Source: Pseudomonadota bacterium (GTDB lineage Bacteria > Pseudomonadota > Alphaproteobacteria > Caulobacterales > Caulobacteraceae). Taken from it: 12,051 nucleotides of DNA. Both the position numbers and the translations under genes were made by a program. Below, piece after piece: positions 1-6,758 of the stretch. Every line of letters begins with the position of its first letter. Within the stretch, counting starts at the first letter, position 1. The DNA lies in NCBI GenBank assembly GCA_023433655.1, contig JAEYUE010000004.1, positions 1-12,051 on the forward strand. The letters are read 5' to 3'. The notes under the pieces were generated by a model. It did not search any database. It saw nothing but the letters and a program-made list of their open reading frames with translations, and had not been told where the DNA came from.

Positions 1-451
1 CGAAGGCGAAGCCCTCGATGCCCAGCGCCTGCTGCACCTCGATGGCCATGGCCGGGTAGGGGCGCTGCATGTTGGAGGCGGCGCAGATCACCGCCCCGAT
101 CTCCGAGGCCGGCTTGCCCCAGCGGGCGATCGCGTCGCGGGCCGCCCTGATCGCCATCTCGGCCAGGATCGACAACTCGTCGTTGCCGCGCTCCGGAAGG
201 TGCGGGACCATTCGGGCGGGGTCGAGGATCCCGGTCTTGTCGAGCACGAAGCGTCGCTTGATGCCGGACGCCTTCTCGATGAACTCCGCCGAGGAATGGG
301 TCAGGGCTTCCAGCTCGCCGCGCTCGATCTCGCCGGCATGGTCGGCGTTGTAGCGGTCGGCGAAGGCGTTGTAGGCCGCGACCAGCTCCTCGTTGGAGAT
401 CGACTGTTCCGGCGTGAACAGGCCGGTGGCGGCGATGACGGCTTTGGTCAT
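1..451 (-). CDS. Beta-ketoacyl-ACP synthase III-like protein (FabH family), C-terminus beyond the window
   Basis: The first 150 residues are visible; the gene runs off the left edge. FabH-type enzymes condense an acyl-CoA with malonyl-ACP in the cytoplasm to start or extend fatty acid chains. The N-terminus opens with a thiolase-fold strand (MTKAVIAATGLFTPEQSISN, residues 1-20). It is followed by the region around 'EKASGIKRRFV', typical of KAS III enzymes, where the residues after the Gly-Ile set up substrate binding. Residues 127-145 contain 'CAASNMQRPYPAMAIEVQQ', equivalent to the KAS III stretch just before the catalytic cysteine. That cysteine and the later His and Asn lie outside the window, so catalytic competence cannot be judged. 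The insertion at about residues 27-50 makes it longer than E. coli FabH here and more like the divergent KAS III group of pseudomonads and alphaproteobacteria. The start has no strong Shine-Dalgarno; a GGGG lies about 13 bases upstream. It lies 75 bases after the CitE-like gene on the same strand and may be cotranscribed. Confidence 0.8.
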   Translation of the reverse strand, partial: MTKAVIAATGLFTPEQSISNEELVAAYNAFADRYNADHAGEIERGELEALTHSSAEFIEKASGIKRRFVLDKTGILDPARMVPHLPERGNDELSILAEMAIRAARDAIARWGKPASEIGAVICAASNMQRPYPAMAIEVQQALGIEGFAF

Positions 452-526
452 TGAGTGGCGGCCCCTGTCGCTCGCGGCGCGACCGCTCGCTGCTTGAGGG
501 CCGGCTCAGTTCTGTTTCTGGACTGA
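452..526. other. Short intergenic gap between CitE-like and FabH-like genes
   Basis: This 75-base gap separates two minus-strand genes. It holds two copies of GCGAGCG a few bases apart (minus strand) and a 4-base GCGG/CCGC stem. No T-run follows, so no intrinsic terminator can be called, and I see no convincing promoter. Read-through from the upstream operon is therefore possible. Confidence 0.4.
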
Positions 527-1384
527 CTAGATAGGCTTCTCGCGGGGCGGCGTCGAGGCGGCGTCGTGGCGCGCCAGCAGCCGCCGCGCGGCCTCGAGGT
601 GCAGACGCTCGACCATGCGGTAGCCGACCCGGATCGCGCCCTTGCCTTCGGCGTCCGCGGCGGCGAAGGCGGCGACCACCTCGCGGGCGCGGGCGACCTC
701 CTCGTCCGAGGGCGAGAAGGCGGCGTTGGCGGCGGCGATCTGGGCGGGATGGATCAGGCTCTTGCCGTCGAAGCCGAAGGCGCGGCCCTGCCGGCACTCT
801 GACTCGAGCCGGTCGACGTCGTGGGTGGCGTTGACCACCCCGTCGATGGCCAGCAGGCCGTGCCCGCGCGCGGCCGCGACGACCGCGGCCAGCCACGGCT
901 TCAGCGGCTCGCGATCTGCGTCGAGCACCAGGTTCATGCGCTCGCCGAGGTCGTTGATGCCCAGCATGAGCGCGGCCAGCGGCGCGCCCGCGCCGGCGAT
1001 CTGGTCCAGCCGCAGCAGGGCCAGCGGCGTCTCGACCATCAGCCACAGGGCGACGCCGACGGGCAGGCGGGCCGCGACCTCGCGGGCGGCCTCGGCGCTC
1101 TCGACCTTGGGCGCGACCACGAAATCGGGCGCCAGACCGGCGAGGGCCGCCAGGTCGTCCGCGCCCCACGGCGTGTCGAGGCCGTTGATGCGCACCCCTA
1201 CCTTCGAGCGGAACCCGCCGGCCCTCACCGCCTCCGCCATGGCCCGGCGGGCCTCGGTCTTGGCGTCGGGCGCGACGGCGTCCTCGAGGTCGAGGATAAC
1301 GGCGTCGCAGTCGAGGCTGCGGGCCTTGTCGATGGCCCGCGCATTGCTGGCCGGCAGGTAGAGGACGGAGCGGAACAGGTCCAT
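527..1384 (-). CDS. CitE-like HpcH/HpaI-family acyl-CoA lyase
   Basis: This 285-residue protein belongs to the CitE/CLYBL branch of the HpcH/HpaI aldolase family, Mg-dependent TIM barrels that cleave or form malyl-CoA, citramalyl-CoA or related C-C bonds. Seen in order: RSVLYLPASN (residues 5-14), LDLEDAV (31-37), VRIN with Arg65, PKVES (92-96), MVETP with probable Mg ligand Glu118, GINDL with probable Mg ligand Asp145, and GFDGKSLIHPAQI (204-216), the family signature near the C-terminus. Length fits single-domain members. The ATG shares one base with the stop of the upstream dehydrogenase (TGATG), which points to translational coupling. The reading frame stays open well upstream through that gene, but the RSVLYLP start and the overlap fix the start here. 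No citrate lyase alpha, gamma or ligase genes are nearby, so it is unlikely to be true citrate lyase. The exact substrate cannot be told from sequence. Confidence 0.88.
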   Translation of the reverse strand: MDLFRSVLYLPASNARAIDKARSLDCDAVILDLEDAVAPDAKTEARRAMAEAVRAGGFRSKVGVRINGLDTPWGADDLAALAGLAPDFVVAPKVESAEAAREVAARLPVGVALWLMVETPLALLRLDQIAGAGAPLAALMLGINDLGERMNLVLDADREPLKPWLAAVVAAARGHGLLAIDGVVNATHDVDRLESECRQGRAFGFDGKSLIHPAQIAAANAAFSPSDEEVARAREVVAAFAAADAEGKGAIRVGYRMVERLHLEAARRLLARHDAASTPPREKPI

Positions 1385-2058
1385 CACACCCGGCCCGTCA
1401 CCGGCACCAGGGCGCCGGTGATGGCGCGGCTGTCCGGCGAGGCGAGGAACAGCATGACCCGGGCGAGGTCGGTCGGCCGGACCCACTTCGACGGATCGGC
1501 GTCGGGCATGTCCTTGCGGTTCTGCTCGGTGTCGAGGATCGACGGCAGCACGGCGTTGACGGTGACGGAGGTCGCCTTCAACTCCTCCGCCAGGCTCTCG
1601 GTCAGCCGGTGCACGCCGGCCTTGGAGGCGGCGTAGGCGCCCATGCCGGCGGCGCTCTTCAGGGCCGCATTGGCGCCGACGTTGACGATGCGGCCATCGT
1701 CCGACCGCTTCAGCCAGGGCAGGGCGGCGCGGCTGGCGTTGAGCGCGGTCTTGACGTTCAGGGCGAACATCCGGTCCCAGGCCGGCTCGGGATCGTCCAC
1801 CGTCTGCCAGACGAAGCCGCCAGCGATGTTGAGCAGGGCGTCGATCCTGCCGAAGCGGTCCGCCACCGCCTGCATCGCCGCCCCGGCCGCAGCCGGATCG
1901 GTCAGGTCGACGCCGCCGACTTCCAGCGCCCCCGCCGGCACGGCCAAGCCCGAGGCGTGGTCGATGACCGCGACGTTGAGGCCGTCGGCGCAGGCCGCTT
2001 CGACGACGGCGCGGCCGAGCGCGCCATGGCCGCCGGTGACGGCGAGGGTTCGGGTCAT
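1384..2058 (-). CDS. Short-chain dehydrogenase resembling quinonoid dihydropteridine reductase
   Basis: This 224-residue Rossmann-fold SDR carries the nucleotide motif TGGHGALG (residues 8-15), NIAGG (77-81) in place of the usual NNAG, the structural Asn101 (NVK), and the active-site YxxxK as Tyr142 and Lys146. The position 13 residues before the Tyr, normally the catalytic Ser, is Ala129. The same replacement is known in animal dihydropteridine reductase (QDPR). Other stretches also match that family as I recall it: 'AAGMGAY' before the Tyr, and 'LDTEQNRKDMPDADPSKW' (175-192), which parallels the QDPR segment around LDTPMNRK. The expected reaction is NAD(P)H-dependent reduction of a quinonoid or carbonyl substrate. 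No pterin gene is in view, so the substrate is open. It overlaps the fructokinase by 4 bases (ATGA) and the lyase by one base. The SDR family call is firm; the QDPR-like subtype is an inference from recalled similarity. Confidence 0.85.
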   Translation of the reverse strand: MTRTLAVTGGHGALGRAVVEAACADGLNVAVIDHASGLAVPAGALEVGGVDLTDPAAAGAAMQAVADRFGRIDALLNIAGGFVWQTVDDPEPAWDRMFALNVKTALNASRAALPWLKRSDDGRIVNVGANAALKSAAGMGAYAASKAGVHRLTESLAEELKATSVTVNAVLPSILDTEQNRKDMPDADPSKWVRPTDLARVMLFLASPDSRAITGALVPVTGRV

Positions 2059-2972
2059 GCGGAGAACTCCTGAGGGTCGGGCGAAGGCCAGAGGCGGGCC
2101 GCCCCGCGCACGCCGGACGAGTCGCCCCAGCGGGCCGGGAGGATGACGCCGTTCCAGGCGTCGGTGAAGGCGTGGCGCTGCACGACCGGGGACAGGGCAT
2201 CGTAGATCTCGCCGACGTTGGACAACCCGCCGCCGAGGACGAAGATGTCGGGGTCGATCAGGTTGACCACCATGGCGATGGCCCGGCCCAGGCGGTCGAT
2301 GTACAGATCGAGCGTCCGGCGCGCCTCGATCTGCCCCTCTCGCGCAGCGGCGACAATGGCTTCGGCGGAGAGAGCCCGCCCGGTCCGTTCAAGGTGGTCG
2401 CGTTGCAGGCCCGTGCCCGACACCCAGGTCTCAAGACAGCCACTCAGGCCGCACCAGCAGGCCGGACCCGGCGCCTCGTTCGCGGAGGGCCAGGGCAGGG
2501 AGGTGTGGCCCCATTCTCCGGCCACGCCGCCGGCGCCCTCGACCAGGCGGCCGTCGACGGCGACGCCGCCGCCGCAGCCGGTGCCGATGATGACGGCGAA
2601 GACCACCGACTTGCCGGCGCCGGCGCCGTCCACGGCCTCGGACAGGGCCAGGCAGTTGGCGTCGTTGGCCAGCCGCACCGGCCGGTCCAGCGCACGCTCC
2701 AGATCCTGCGGAAAGGCCCGGCCATTCAGCCAGGTCGAGTTGGCGTTGCGCATCAGGCCGGTGGTCGGAGAGACCGACCCGGGCGCGGCCACGCCGACGG
2801 GGCCCGCGGCGCCGGTCTCGGACTCCACGGCGGCGACCAGCCGTCCGACGGCGGCGATGGCCGCGTCATAGCCGCCGGGATTGGTCTCGCGCCGGCGCGC
2901 AAGGAAGGCCCCGTCGTCGCCGATCACCGCGGCCTCGATCTTGGTGCCGCCGAAGTCCACCCCGATGCGCAT
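2055..2972 (-). CDS. mak: ROK-family fructokinase (Mak type)
   Basis: This 305-residue cytoplasmic kinase should phosphorylate fructose (possibly mannose or another hexose) with ATP. Motifs: the phosphate-binding DFGGTK (residues 6-11), NANSTWLNG (76-84), ANDAN with catalytic base Asp104, GTGCGGG (130-136), EWGH (153-156), and the ROK zinc motif CWCGLSGCLE (172-181). The zinc ligands would be His156, Cys172, Cys174 and Cys179. The C-terminus has VLGGGLSNV and GDSSGVRGAA. The match to E. coli Mak (YajF), as I recall its sequence, is close over the whole length, including NANSTWLNG and GDSSGVRGAA, which makes Mak more likely than glucokinase or N-acetylglucosamine kinase. It starts 20 bases after the sulfoxide reductase stop, without a clear Shine-Dalgarno, and its stop overlaps the SDR start by 4 bases. 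There is no DNA-binding domain, so it is not a ROK repressor. Confidence 0.9.
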   Translation of the reverse strand: MRIGVDFGGTKIEAAVIGDDGAFLARRRETNPGGYDAAIAAVGRLVAAVESETGAAGPVGVAAPGSVSPTTGLMRNANSTWLNGRAFPQDLERALDRPVRLANDANCLALSEAVDGAGAGKSVVFAVIIGTGCGGGVAVDGRLVEGAGGVAGEWGHTSLPWPSANEAPGPACWCGLSGCLETWVSGTGLQRDHLERTGRALSAEAIVAAAREGQIEARRTLDLYIDRLGRAIAMVVNLIDPDIFVLGGGLSNVGEIYDALSPVVQRHAFTDAWNGVILPARWGDSSGVRGAARLWPSPDPQEFSA

Positions 2973-2992
2973 GGGCGAGGCTTAGCAGATGA

Positions 2993-3487
2993 TCAGCTGG
3001 CGAACACCCGGCCGACCAGCCGCTCCAGCGCCTCGGCGTCGACGGCGTCGAAGGCGCCGACGGAGGTGGCGTCGACGTCGAGCACGGCGATCAGCGCCCC
3101 GCTCCGGTCGACCACCGGCACGACGATCTCGCTGGCGGAGCGGCTGTCGCAGGCGATGTGGCCGGGGAAGGCGTGGACGTCCTCGACCACCTGGGTGGCC
3201 CGCTGGCGCGCCGCCGCCCCGCACACCCCGCGGCCGAAGGGGATGCGCAGGCAGCCCAGGGTGCCCTGGTAGGGCCCCACCACCAGCTCCTCGGTCCGGT
3301 CCGGGTCGACGACGTAGAAACCGGTCCAGAAGAAGTCCGGAAAGGCGTCCGCCAGCATCGAGGCGACGGTCGCCATGCGCGCCGTCAGGTTGGGCTCGCC
3401 CTCGAGCACGGCGAGGATCTCCTCCTCCAGCTCGGCGTACCGGGCGGCCTTGTCGGCGGGGCGGTCGTCGCGGGCGACGTAGGACAT
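2993..3487 (-). CDS. msrC: Free methionine-(R)-sulfoxide reductase (GAF-domain fRMsr)
   Basis: This 164-residue single GAF-domain protein reduces free methionine-R-sulfoxide to methionine in the cytoplasm, with thioredoxin regenerating its cysteines. The three conserved cysteines are Cys79 (in GCLRIPFGRG), Cys89 (GVCG) and Cys113 (HIACD). Their spacing of 10 and 24 residues matches that of E. coli YebR/MsrC (Cys84, 94, 118). Other family stretches are WTGFYVV, VVGPYQG, EDVHAFPGH, SASEIVVPV and LDVDA. It has no extra signalling domain, so it is an enzyme rather than a sensor. The start lies a few bases before the 264-base divergent region, and no strong Shine-Dalgarno is seen. It is the first gene of the probable minus-strand operon leading into the fructokinase. 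The gene symbol follows the E. coli name for the family. Confidence 0.93.
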   Translation of the reverse strand: MSYVARDDRPADKAARYAELEEEILAVLEGEPNLTARMATVASMLADAFPDFFWTGFYVVDPDRTEELVVGPYQGTLGCLRIPFGRGVCGAAARQRATQVVEDVHAFPGHIACDSRSASEIVVPVVDRSGALIAVLDVDATSVGAFDAVDAEALERLVGRVFAS

Positions 3488-3751
3488 CAGGCGGGGCTCC
3501 AGACTGTGCTCGCCATATAGGGGGCCGCCGTCGGCGAGGGGAGGGGCGATTTTTTCGCCTGTGAGGGGAATCGCAAGCCGCTGATTCCCGTGGACAACTT
3601 GCGTTGCGTCACAAAATGGCCGTGCTGCGGCAACGCTTTGTCGGCAAACGGCGTTAACCTTGACAGACAGTTAACTGGACCGGACTGTCCCGGTCGCGCA
3701 AAGCTTAACGGGCGAGACGGGGAACGCCCGCTCCAGTGGTGCGAGGGGTAC
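3488..3751. promoter_or_regulatory. Divergent intergenic region with GANTC sites and TTAAC boxes
   Basis: These 264 bases separate the minus-strand sulfoxide reductase operon from the plus-strand Sel1/beta-helix pair and are visibly richer in A/T than their surroundings. Seen directly: GAATC at 3568-3572 and GATTC at 3583-3587 (both GANTC, the CcrM methylation site in Caulobacterales), and TTAAC at 3654-3658, 3671-3675 and 3705-3709. A TTGACA lies at 3660-3665. The base run 17 bases downstream of it (GACTGT) is a poor -10, so I do not call an exact plus-strand promoter. On the minus strand a TATATG (3514-3519) could serve as a -10 for the reductase operon, with no good -35. No terminator or RNA gene is evident. 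Confidence 0.6.
3653..3709 (+). repeat. Three TTAAC boxes spaced 17 and 34 bases apart
   Basis: TTAAC occurs at 3654-3658, 3671-3675 and 3705-3709. The first two are part of GTTAAC palindromes, and the second sits inside the 10-base palindrome CAGTTAACTG (3668-3677). Start-to-start distances are 17 and 34 (twice 17). They lie 43-98 bases upstream of the Sel1-protein start. The spacing does not match the two half-sites of the CtrA consensus (TTAA-N7-TTAAC), so the factor is unknown. Confidence 0.45.
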
Positions 3752-5233
3752 ATGGGCGACGGCGAGGGGAACAAGTCCGACCGCGGCCGGTTCGACCGGT
3801 CGCGCGGCCCCGTCGCCATCGCGGCCATCGCCGGCGTCCTGGCCCTGGCGGCGTTCGGCATGACCTCGTGCGGCGACCGTTCGAGCGGCATCCGCTTCTG
3901 GCAGCGCACCGACGCAGCCTCCAACGCCTGCCCGCGCCCGGCCTCGCTGACCGGGTCCGAATTCAACGCCCAGGAGACCGGGCTGCGGGCCCTGCGCCGG
4001 GCCGCCTTCCGCGGCGACTTCTTCGCCCAGCTGGAGCTGGGGTCGCGCTACGCCGCCATCCGGGCCACCGACAAGAACATCGAGGACCCGATCGAGAGCG
4101 CCACCTGGTACGCCATGGCGCTGGCCAATGACGAGGGTTACGCCCCGATCAACCGGGTCGAGCGGGGCGGTTTCGGCGGCTGGCGGCCGCTGTCCAAATA
4201 CGACGACTGCCGCGCCTTCGAGCGCCACATGGCCTACCAGCGGCTGGACCGCCAGCTCGGGCAGATGACGCGCGAGGAGCAGGAGGCGGTTCGCGATCGC
4301 GTCGTCTACGTCCTGTCGACCCAGGACGCCGAGGGCTTCCGCACCCTGGCCCGGCTGCACGACGGTCTGTACGGCCCCTTCGGCGAACCCGAGGACAACC
4401 GGGAGGCGCGCGAGGCCTGGGGCCGCGGCGGAAGCCCCGATCGCCGCGACCAGCGCCGGCGCGGCTATCCGTCGGCCACCAGCCTGTTTCCGCGCAACGA
4501 CGTCGACGCCTACCTGTACAATTACCTCGCCGTGCAGACCGGCGACGTCGGCGCCTATGTGCTGATGAAGGACTTCGAGCGCTCGGCGCCGCGTCGCGAC
4601 CAGTACAGCCGCTTCGTCGAGGCCAAGGCCCGCCAGTGGACGCCGCCGTTCGAATTCTATCCGAACGAGGCCCCCGCCTCGGGCGTGCCCTTCTCGGACG
4701 AGAGCCGGCCGCGCGGGGATGCGTATGACTACGCCCTGTCGCGGATGGGGACCGAGCTGCCGTTCGTGCACGTGGGCCGCGCCCTGCGCTATCTCGGCAT
4801 CACCGAAACCGTGGCGTCGCGCCCCGAGGATCTGTCGAAGCGGCAAATCGAGACGCTCGAGGCCATGCTGGGCCATCCGATGGAAAGCCGGCTGTCCTAT
4901 CTGGAGCGCGTCCGCGCCATCCAGCTGGCGGCGGTCAACGGCTCCTCCGAAGCGCAGCTGGTGCTGGCCGTCATGTACGCCGAGGGCATCGGCCTCCCGG
5001 CCGACTACGCCCGGGCCTTCAAGTGGTTCGACGAGGCCGCCCGCCAGGGCAGCCCTGAGGCCAAGTTCGCCATGTCGAGCTATTTCGCGCTCGGCGTTTC
5101 GGGGGTCGCTGACCAGGACAAGGCCCAGGCCGTGGCCCTGCGCATCGACTCGGCGCTGGCCGGCTTCGGCCCGTCGGCCGCCCGCCTGCAGGCCGTGCTG
5201 GCCCAGGTCTCCCGTTCCCAGCAGCGCCGTTAA
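3752..5233 (+). CDS. Sel1-repeat protein with N-terminal membrane anchor or lipobox
   Basis: This is a 493-residue protein of unknown specific role. Residues 1-19 are charged and residues 20-37 hydrophobic, followed by MTSC with Cys40. That is a plausible but unusual lipobox; otherwise the segment is a single inner-membrane anchor with the rest in the periplasm. Sel1-like (TPR-related) repeats are seen at about 80-125 ('RGDFFAQLELGSRY...ATWYAMAL'), 393-431 ('GSSEAQLVLAVMYAEGIGL', then 'ARAFKWFDEAARQG') and 430-463. The region 205-330 between them is rich in Arg, Pro and Asp and matches nothing I recognise. Sel1 repeats usually hold other proteins together and often occur in envelope or polar-localisation factors. 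The ATG at 3752 is chosen because GAGGGG lies just upstream and the hydrophobic segment then falls near the N-terminus; the open frame extends further upstream without either. The gene lies 15 bases before the beta-helix gene, presumably in one operon. Confidence 0.82.
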   Translation: MGDGEGNKSDRGRFDRSRGPVAIAAIAGVLALAAFGMTSCGDRSSGIRFWQRTDAASNACPRPASLTGSEFNAQETGLRALRRAAFRGDFFAQLELGSRYAAIRATDKNIEDPIESATWYAMALANDEGYAPINRVERGGFGGWRPLSKYDDCRAFERHMAYQRLDRQLGQMTREEQEAVRDRVVYVLSTQDAEGFRTLARLHDGLYGPFGEPEDNREAREAWGRGGSPDRRDQRRRGYPSATSLFPRNDVDAYLYNYLAVQTGDVGAYVLMKDFERSAPRRDQYSRFVEAKARQWTPPFEFYPNEAPASGVPFSDESRPRGDAYDYALSRMGTELPFVHVGRALRYLGITETVASRPEDLSKRQIETLEAMLGHPMESRLSYLERVRAIQLAAVNGSSEAQLVLAVMYAEGIGLPADYARAFKWFDEAARQGSPEAKFAMSSYFALGVSGVADQDKAQAVALRIDSALAGFGPSAARLQAVLAQVSRSQQRR

Positions 5234-5239
5234 GGAGGG
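5232..5239 (+). promoter_or_regulatory. Strong Shine-Dalgarno overlapping the upstream stop codon
   Basis: AAGGAGGG begins within the TAA stop of the Sel1 gene and ends 9 bases before the ATG of the beta-helix gene. It is the strongest ribosome binding site in the window, fixes the start at 5249, and supports coupled expression of the two genes. Confidence 0.8.
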
Positions 5240-5248
5240 CGTGGACCC

Positions 5249-6742
5249 ATGTCGACCCGTTTCCCCTTCGGCCGCATCCGCAGCCTCTCCGCCGGCGTGG
5301 GGTTCATGGCCGTCGCCGCCCTCGGCCTGACCCTGGCCGCCGGATCGGGCGCTCACGCCCAGGTCGCGGCCAAGGTCGAGAGCCAGACCCGCCCGAACTT
5401 CGGCCTCCTGCTCGACCCGCCCACGCGCAGCTACCGCAGCCGCGGATCGCATCACCGGCGCTACGACTACCGCCGGCACCGTCCGGACTGGAGGCCTGGC
5501 TATCCCGACTATCGGCCCGGCGGCGAGGAGATCGTGCTGGTCGATTGCGGCGGCAACCCCGGCAGCGGCGCGGTCGAGGACGCGGTGCGGCGCGTCCGCC
5601 CGGGCGGCACCCTGGTCATCCGGGCCCGCGCCGGCGCCTGCGTCGGCTGGCTGAACATCGACAAGCCGCTGACCATCATCGGCGAAGGCGGCTTCGATCC
5701 GCGCGACTGGGCCCGTACAGGAAACCCGATGCTGGTGGCCCCGGACGGCCTGCCGTGCATGACGGTGGCGCAGGGCGTGCGAGTCGAGATCCGCGACATG
5801 GTCTTCGCCTCGCCGCGTGCCGGCGAGGCGGCCTGCATCGTCGGCTATGGCGCCGAGATCGTCATGAACCGCGTCGGCTTCCGCCACGCTGGCGCCGAGG
5901 CGGCCATCTACGCCGACGGCGGCCTGCTGGACGTGCGCAACACCATCGTCGAGGCGGCGACCATCGCCCCGGCCATCGTCGCGGACGGCGCGGTGCTGAA
6001 CGCCTGGGAGATGGTGGTGGCGGGCGCCCAGTCGGGCGTCGAATTGATCCCCGGCCCCGGCCAGACCTCGCGCATCGCCTCGACCACCCTCAAGGGCACC
6101 AACGCCCCCAACGCCTTCGGCCCGCGCTCGATCGGCGTCATCGTCCGTTCGGGCCGCGATTACGGCCGTGTCGAGATCGAGAACACCGCCATCGTCGGCT
6201 ACGTCGAGGGCGTGGCTATCGAGGGCGCCTCGGTCGACATCCGCAACAGCCGCGTCGGCCGCTCGGACAAGGGCGTGGTGCTCTACAACGGCGAACTGCG
6301 CCTGACCGATAGCCGCATCCGCGCCACGACGGTCGGGGTCGCCGCCGCCTCGGGCAGCGCCGTGATCGTCAACAACGTCTTCTCGGGCGTGCGCGAGGTC
6401 ATCTACGCCGAGGACCGCGCCAATGTTCAGGCGCGCGGCAACCGCGTCTATTCGCAGTACGTCTGCCGACCGCAGTTCCGCGACCGCTACCGTGGCCGCT
6501 ACGAACCCTACTGGCGTCCGGGTGAAGGCTGGGAATGCGCCTTCGGCTCCTATCCGCGCGACTGGTGGGAGGCCGAGGACGGCCTGCTGGGCATCGAATA
6601 CTACGACGACGGCTATTCGCTGGACGGCTACGACCGCTACCGCAATGGCGAGGGCTGGTACGACCGCGACGGCCGCTACGTCTACGACGAGCGCTACCGC
6701 GGCGACGACCGCTGGAGCCGGGGCGGAGGCTGGGGCTGGTAG
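5249..6742 (+). CDS. Exported right-handed parallel beta-helix protein with aromatic, charged tail
   Basis: This 497-residue protein has a Sec signal peptide (Arg-containing start, hydrophobic 15-32, cleavage likely after AHA at 35-37), so it is periplasmic, surface-bound or secreted. Residues 60-92 are rich in Arg, Tyr, His and Pro. Residues 95-400 form short repeated strands with alternating small and hydrophobic residues ('LTIIGEGG', 'VRVEIRDMVF', 'AEIVMNRVGF', 'GRVEIENTAI', 'ASVDIRNSRV', 'GELRLTDSRI', 'SAVIVNNVFSG'), the pattern of a pectate-lyase-like beta-helix. No obvious catalytic Asp/Arg/Lys set of a polysaccharide lyase stands out, so it may bind rather than cleave. The six cysteines (100, 131, 170, 196, 406, 430) could form disulfides. 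Residues 404-497 are a low-complexity tail dense in Tyr, Trp, Arg, Asp and Gly, ending in GGGWGW. It follows the Sel1 gene by 15 bases and converges with the next gene 16 bases away. The fold call is firm; the function is unknown. Confidence 0.85.
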   Translation: MSTRFPFGRIRSLSAGVGFMAVAALGLTLAAGSGAHAQVAAKVESQTRPNFGLLLDPPTRSYRSRGSHHRRYDYRRHRPDWRPGYPDYRPGGEEIVLVDCGGNPGSGAVEDAVRRVRPGGTLVIRARAGACVGWLNIDKPLTIIGEGGFDPRDWARTGNPMLVAPDGLPCMTVAQGVRVEIRDMVFASPRAGEAACIVGYGAEIVMNRVGFRHAGAEAAIYADGGLLDVRNTIVEAATIAPAIVADGAVLNAWEMVVAGAQSGVELIPGPGQTSRIASTTLKGTNAPNAFGPRSIGVIVRSGRDYGRVEIENTAIVGYVEGVAIEGASVDIRNSRVGRSDKGVVLYNGELRLTDSRIRATTVGVAAASGSAVIVNNVFSGVREVIYAEDRANVQARGNRVYSQYVCRPQFRDRYRGRYEPYWRPGEGWECAFGSYPRDWWEAEDGLLGIEYYDDGYSLDGYDRYRNGEGWYDRDGRYVYDERYRGDDRWSRGGGWGW

Positions 6743-6758
6743 GCGGCGGAGCGGCCGG

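Noticed and set aside
527..2200. A 557-codon open frame that would fuse extra sequence to the CitE-like lyase
   Set aside because: The upstream part is another frame of the SDR gene, with an Arg/Pro/Gly-rich meaningless product. The lyase family start (RSVLYLP) and the one-base overlap with the SDR stop place the start at 1384.
3545..3559. GGCGA-TTTTT-TCGCC as an intrinsic terminator
   Set aside because: The T-run is inside the loop, the stem is only 5 bases, and no gene ends here on either strand.
3654..3675. A full CtrA binding site (TTAA-N7-TTAAC)
   Set aside because: The two TTAAC boxes are separated by 13 bases from TTAA to TTAAC, not 7, so the standard site is not met. They are kept only as unexplained boxes.
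3671..5887. A 738-codon open frame on the minus strand, antisense to the Sel1 and beta-helix genes
   Set aside because: Its product has no recognisable motif and is compositionally odd. It lies opposite two genes with clear domains, signal peptide and ribosome sites, and GC-rich DNA produces such long empty frames.
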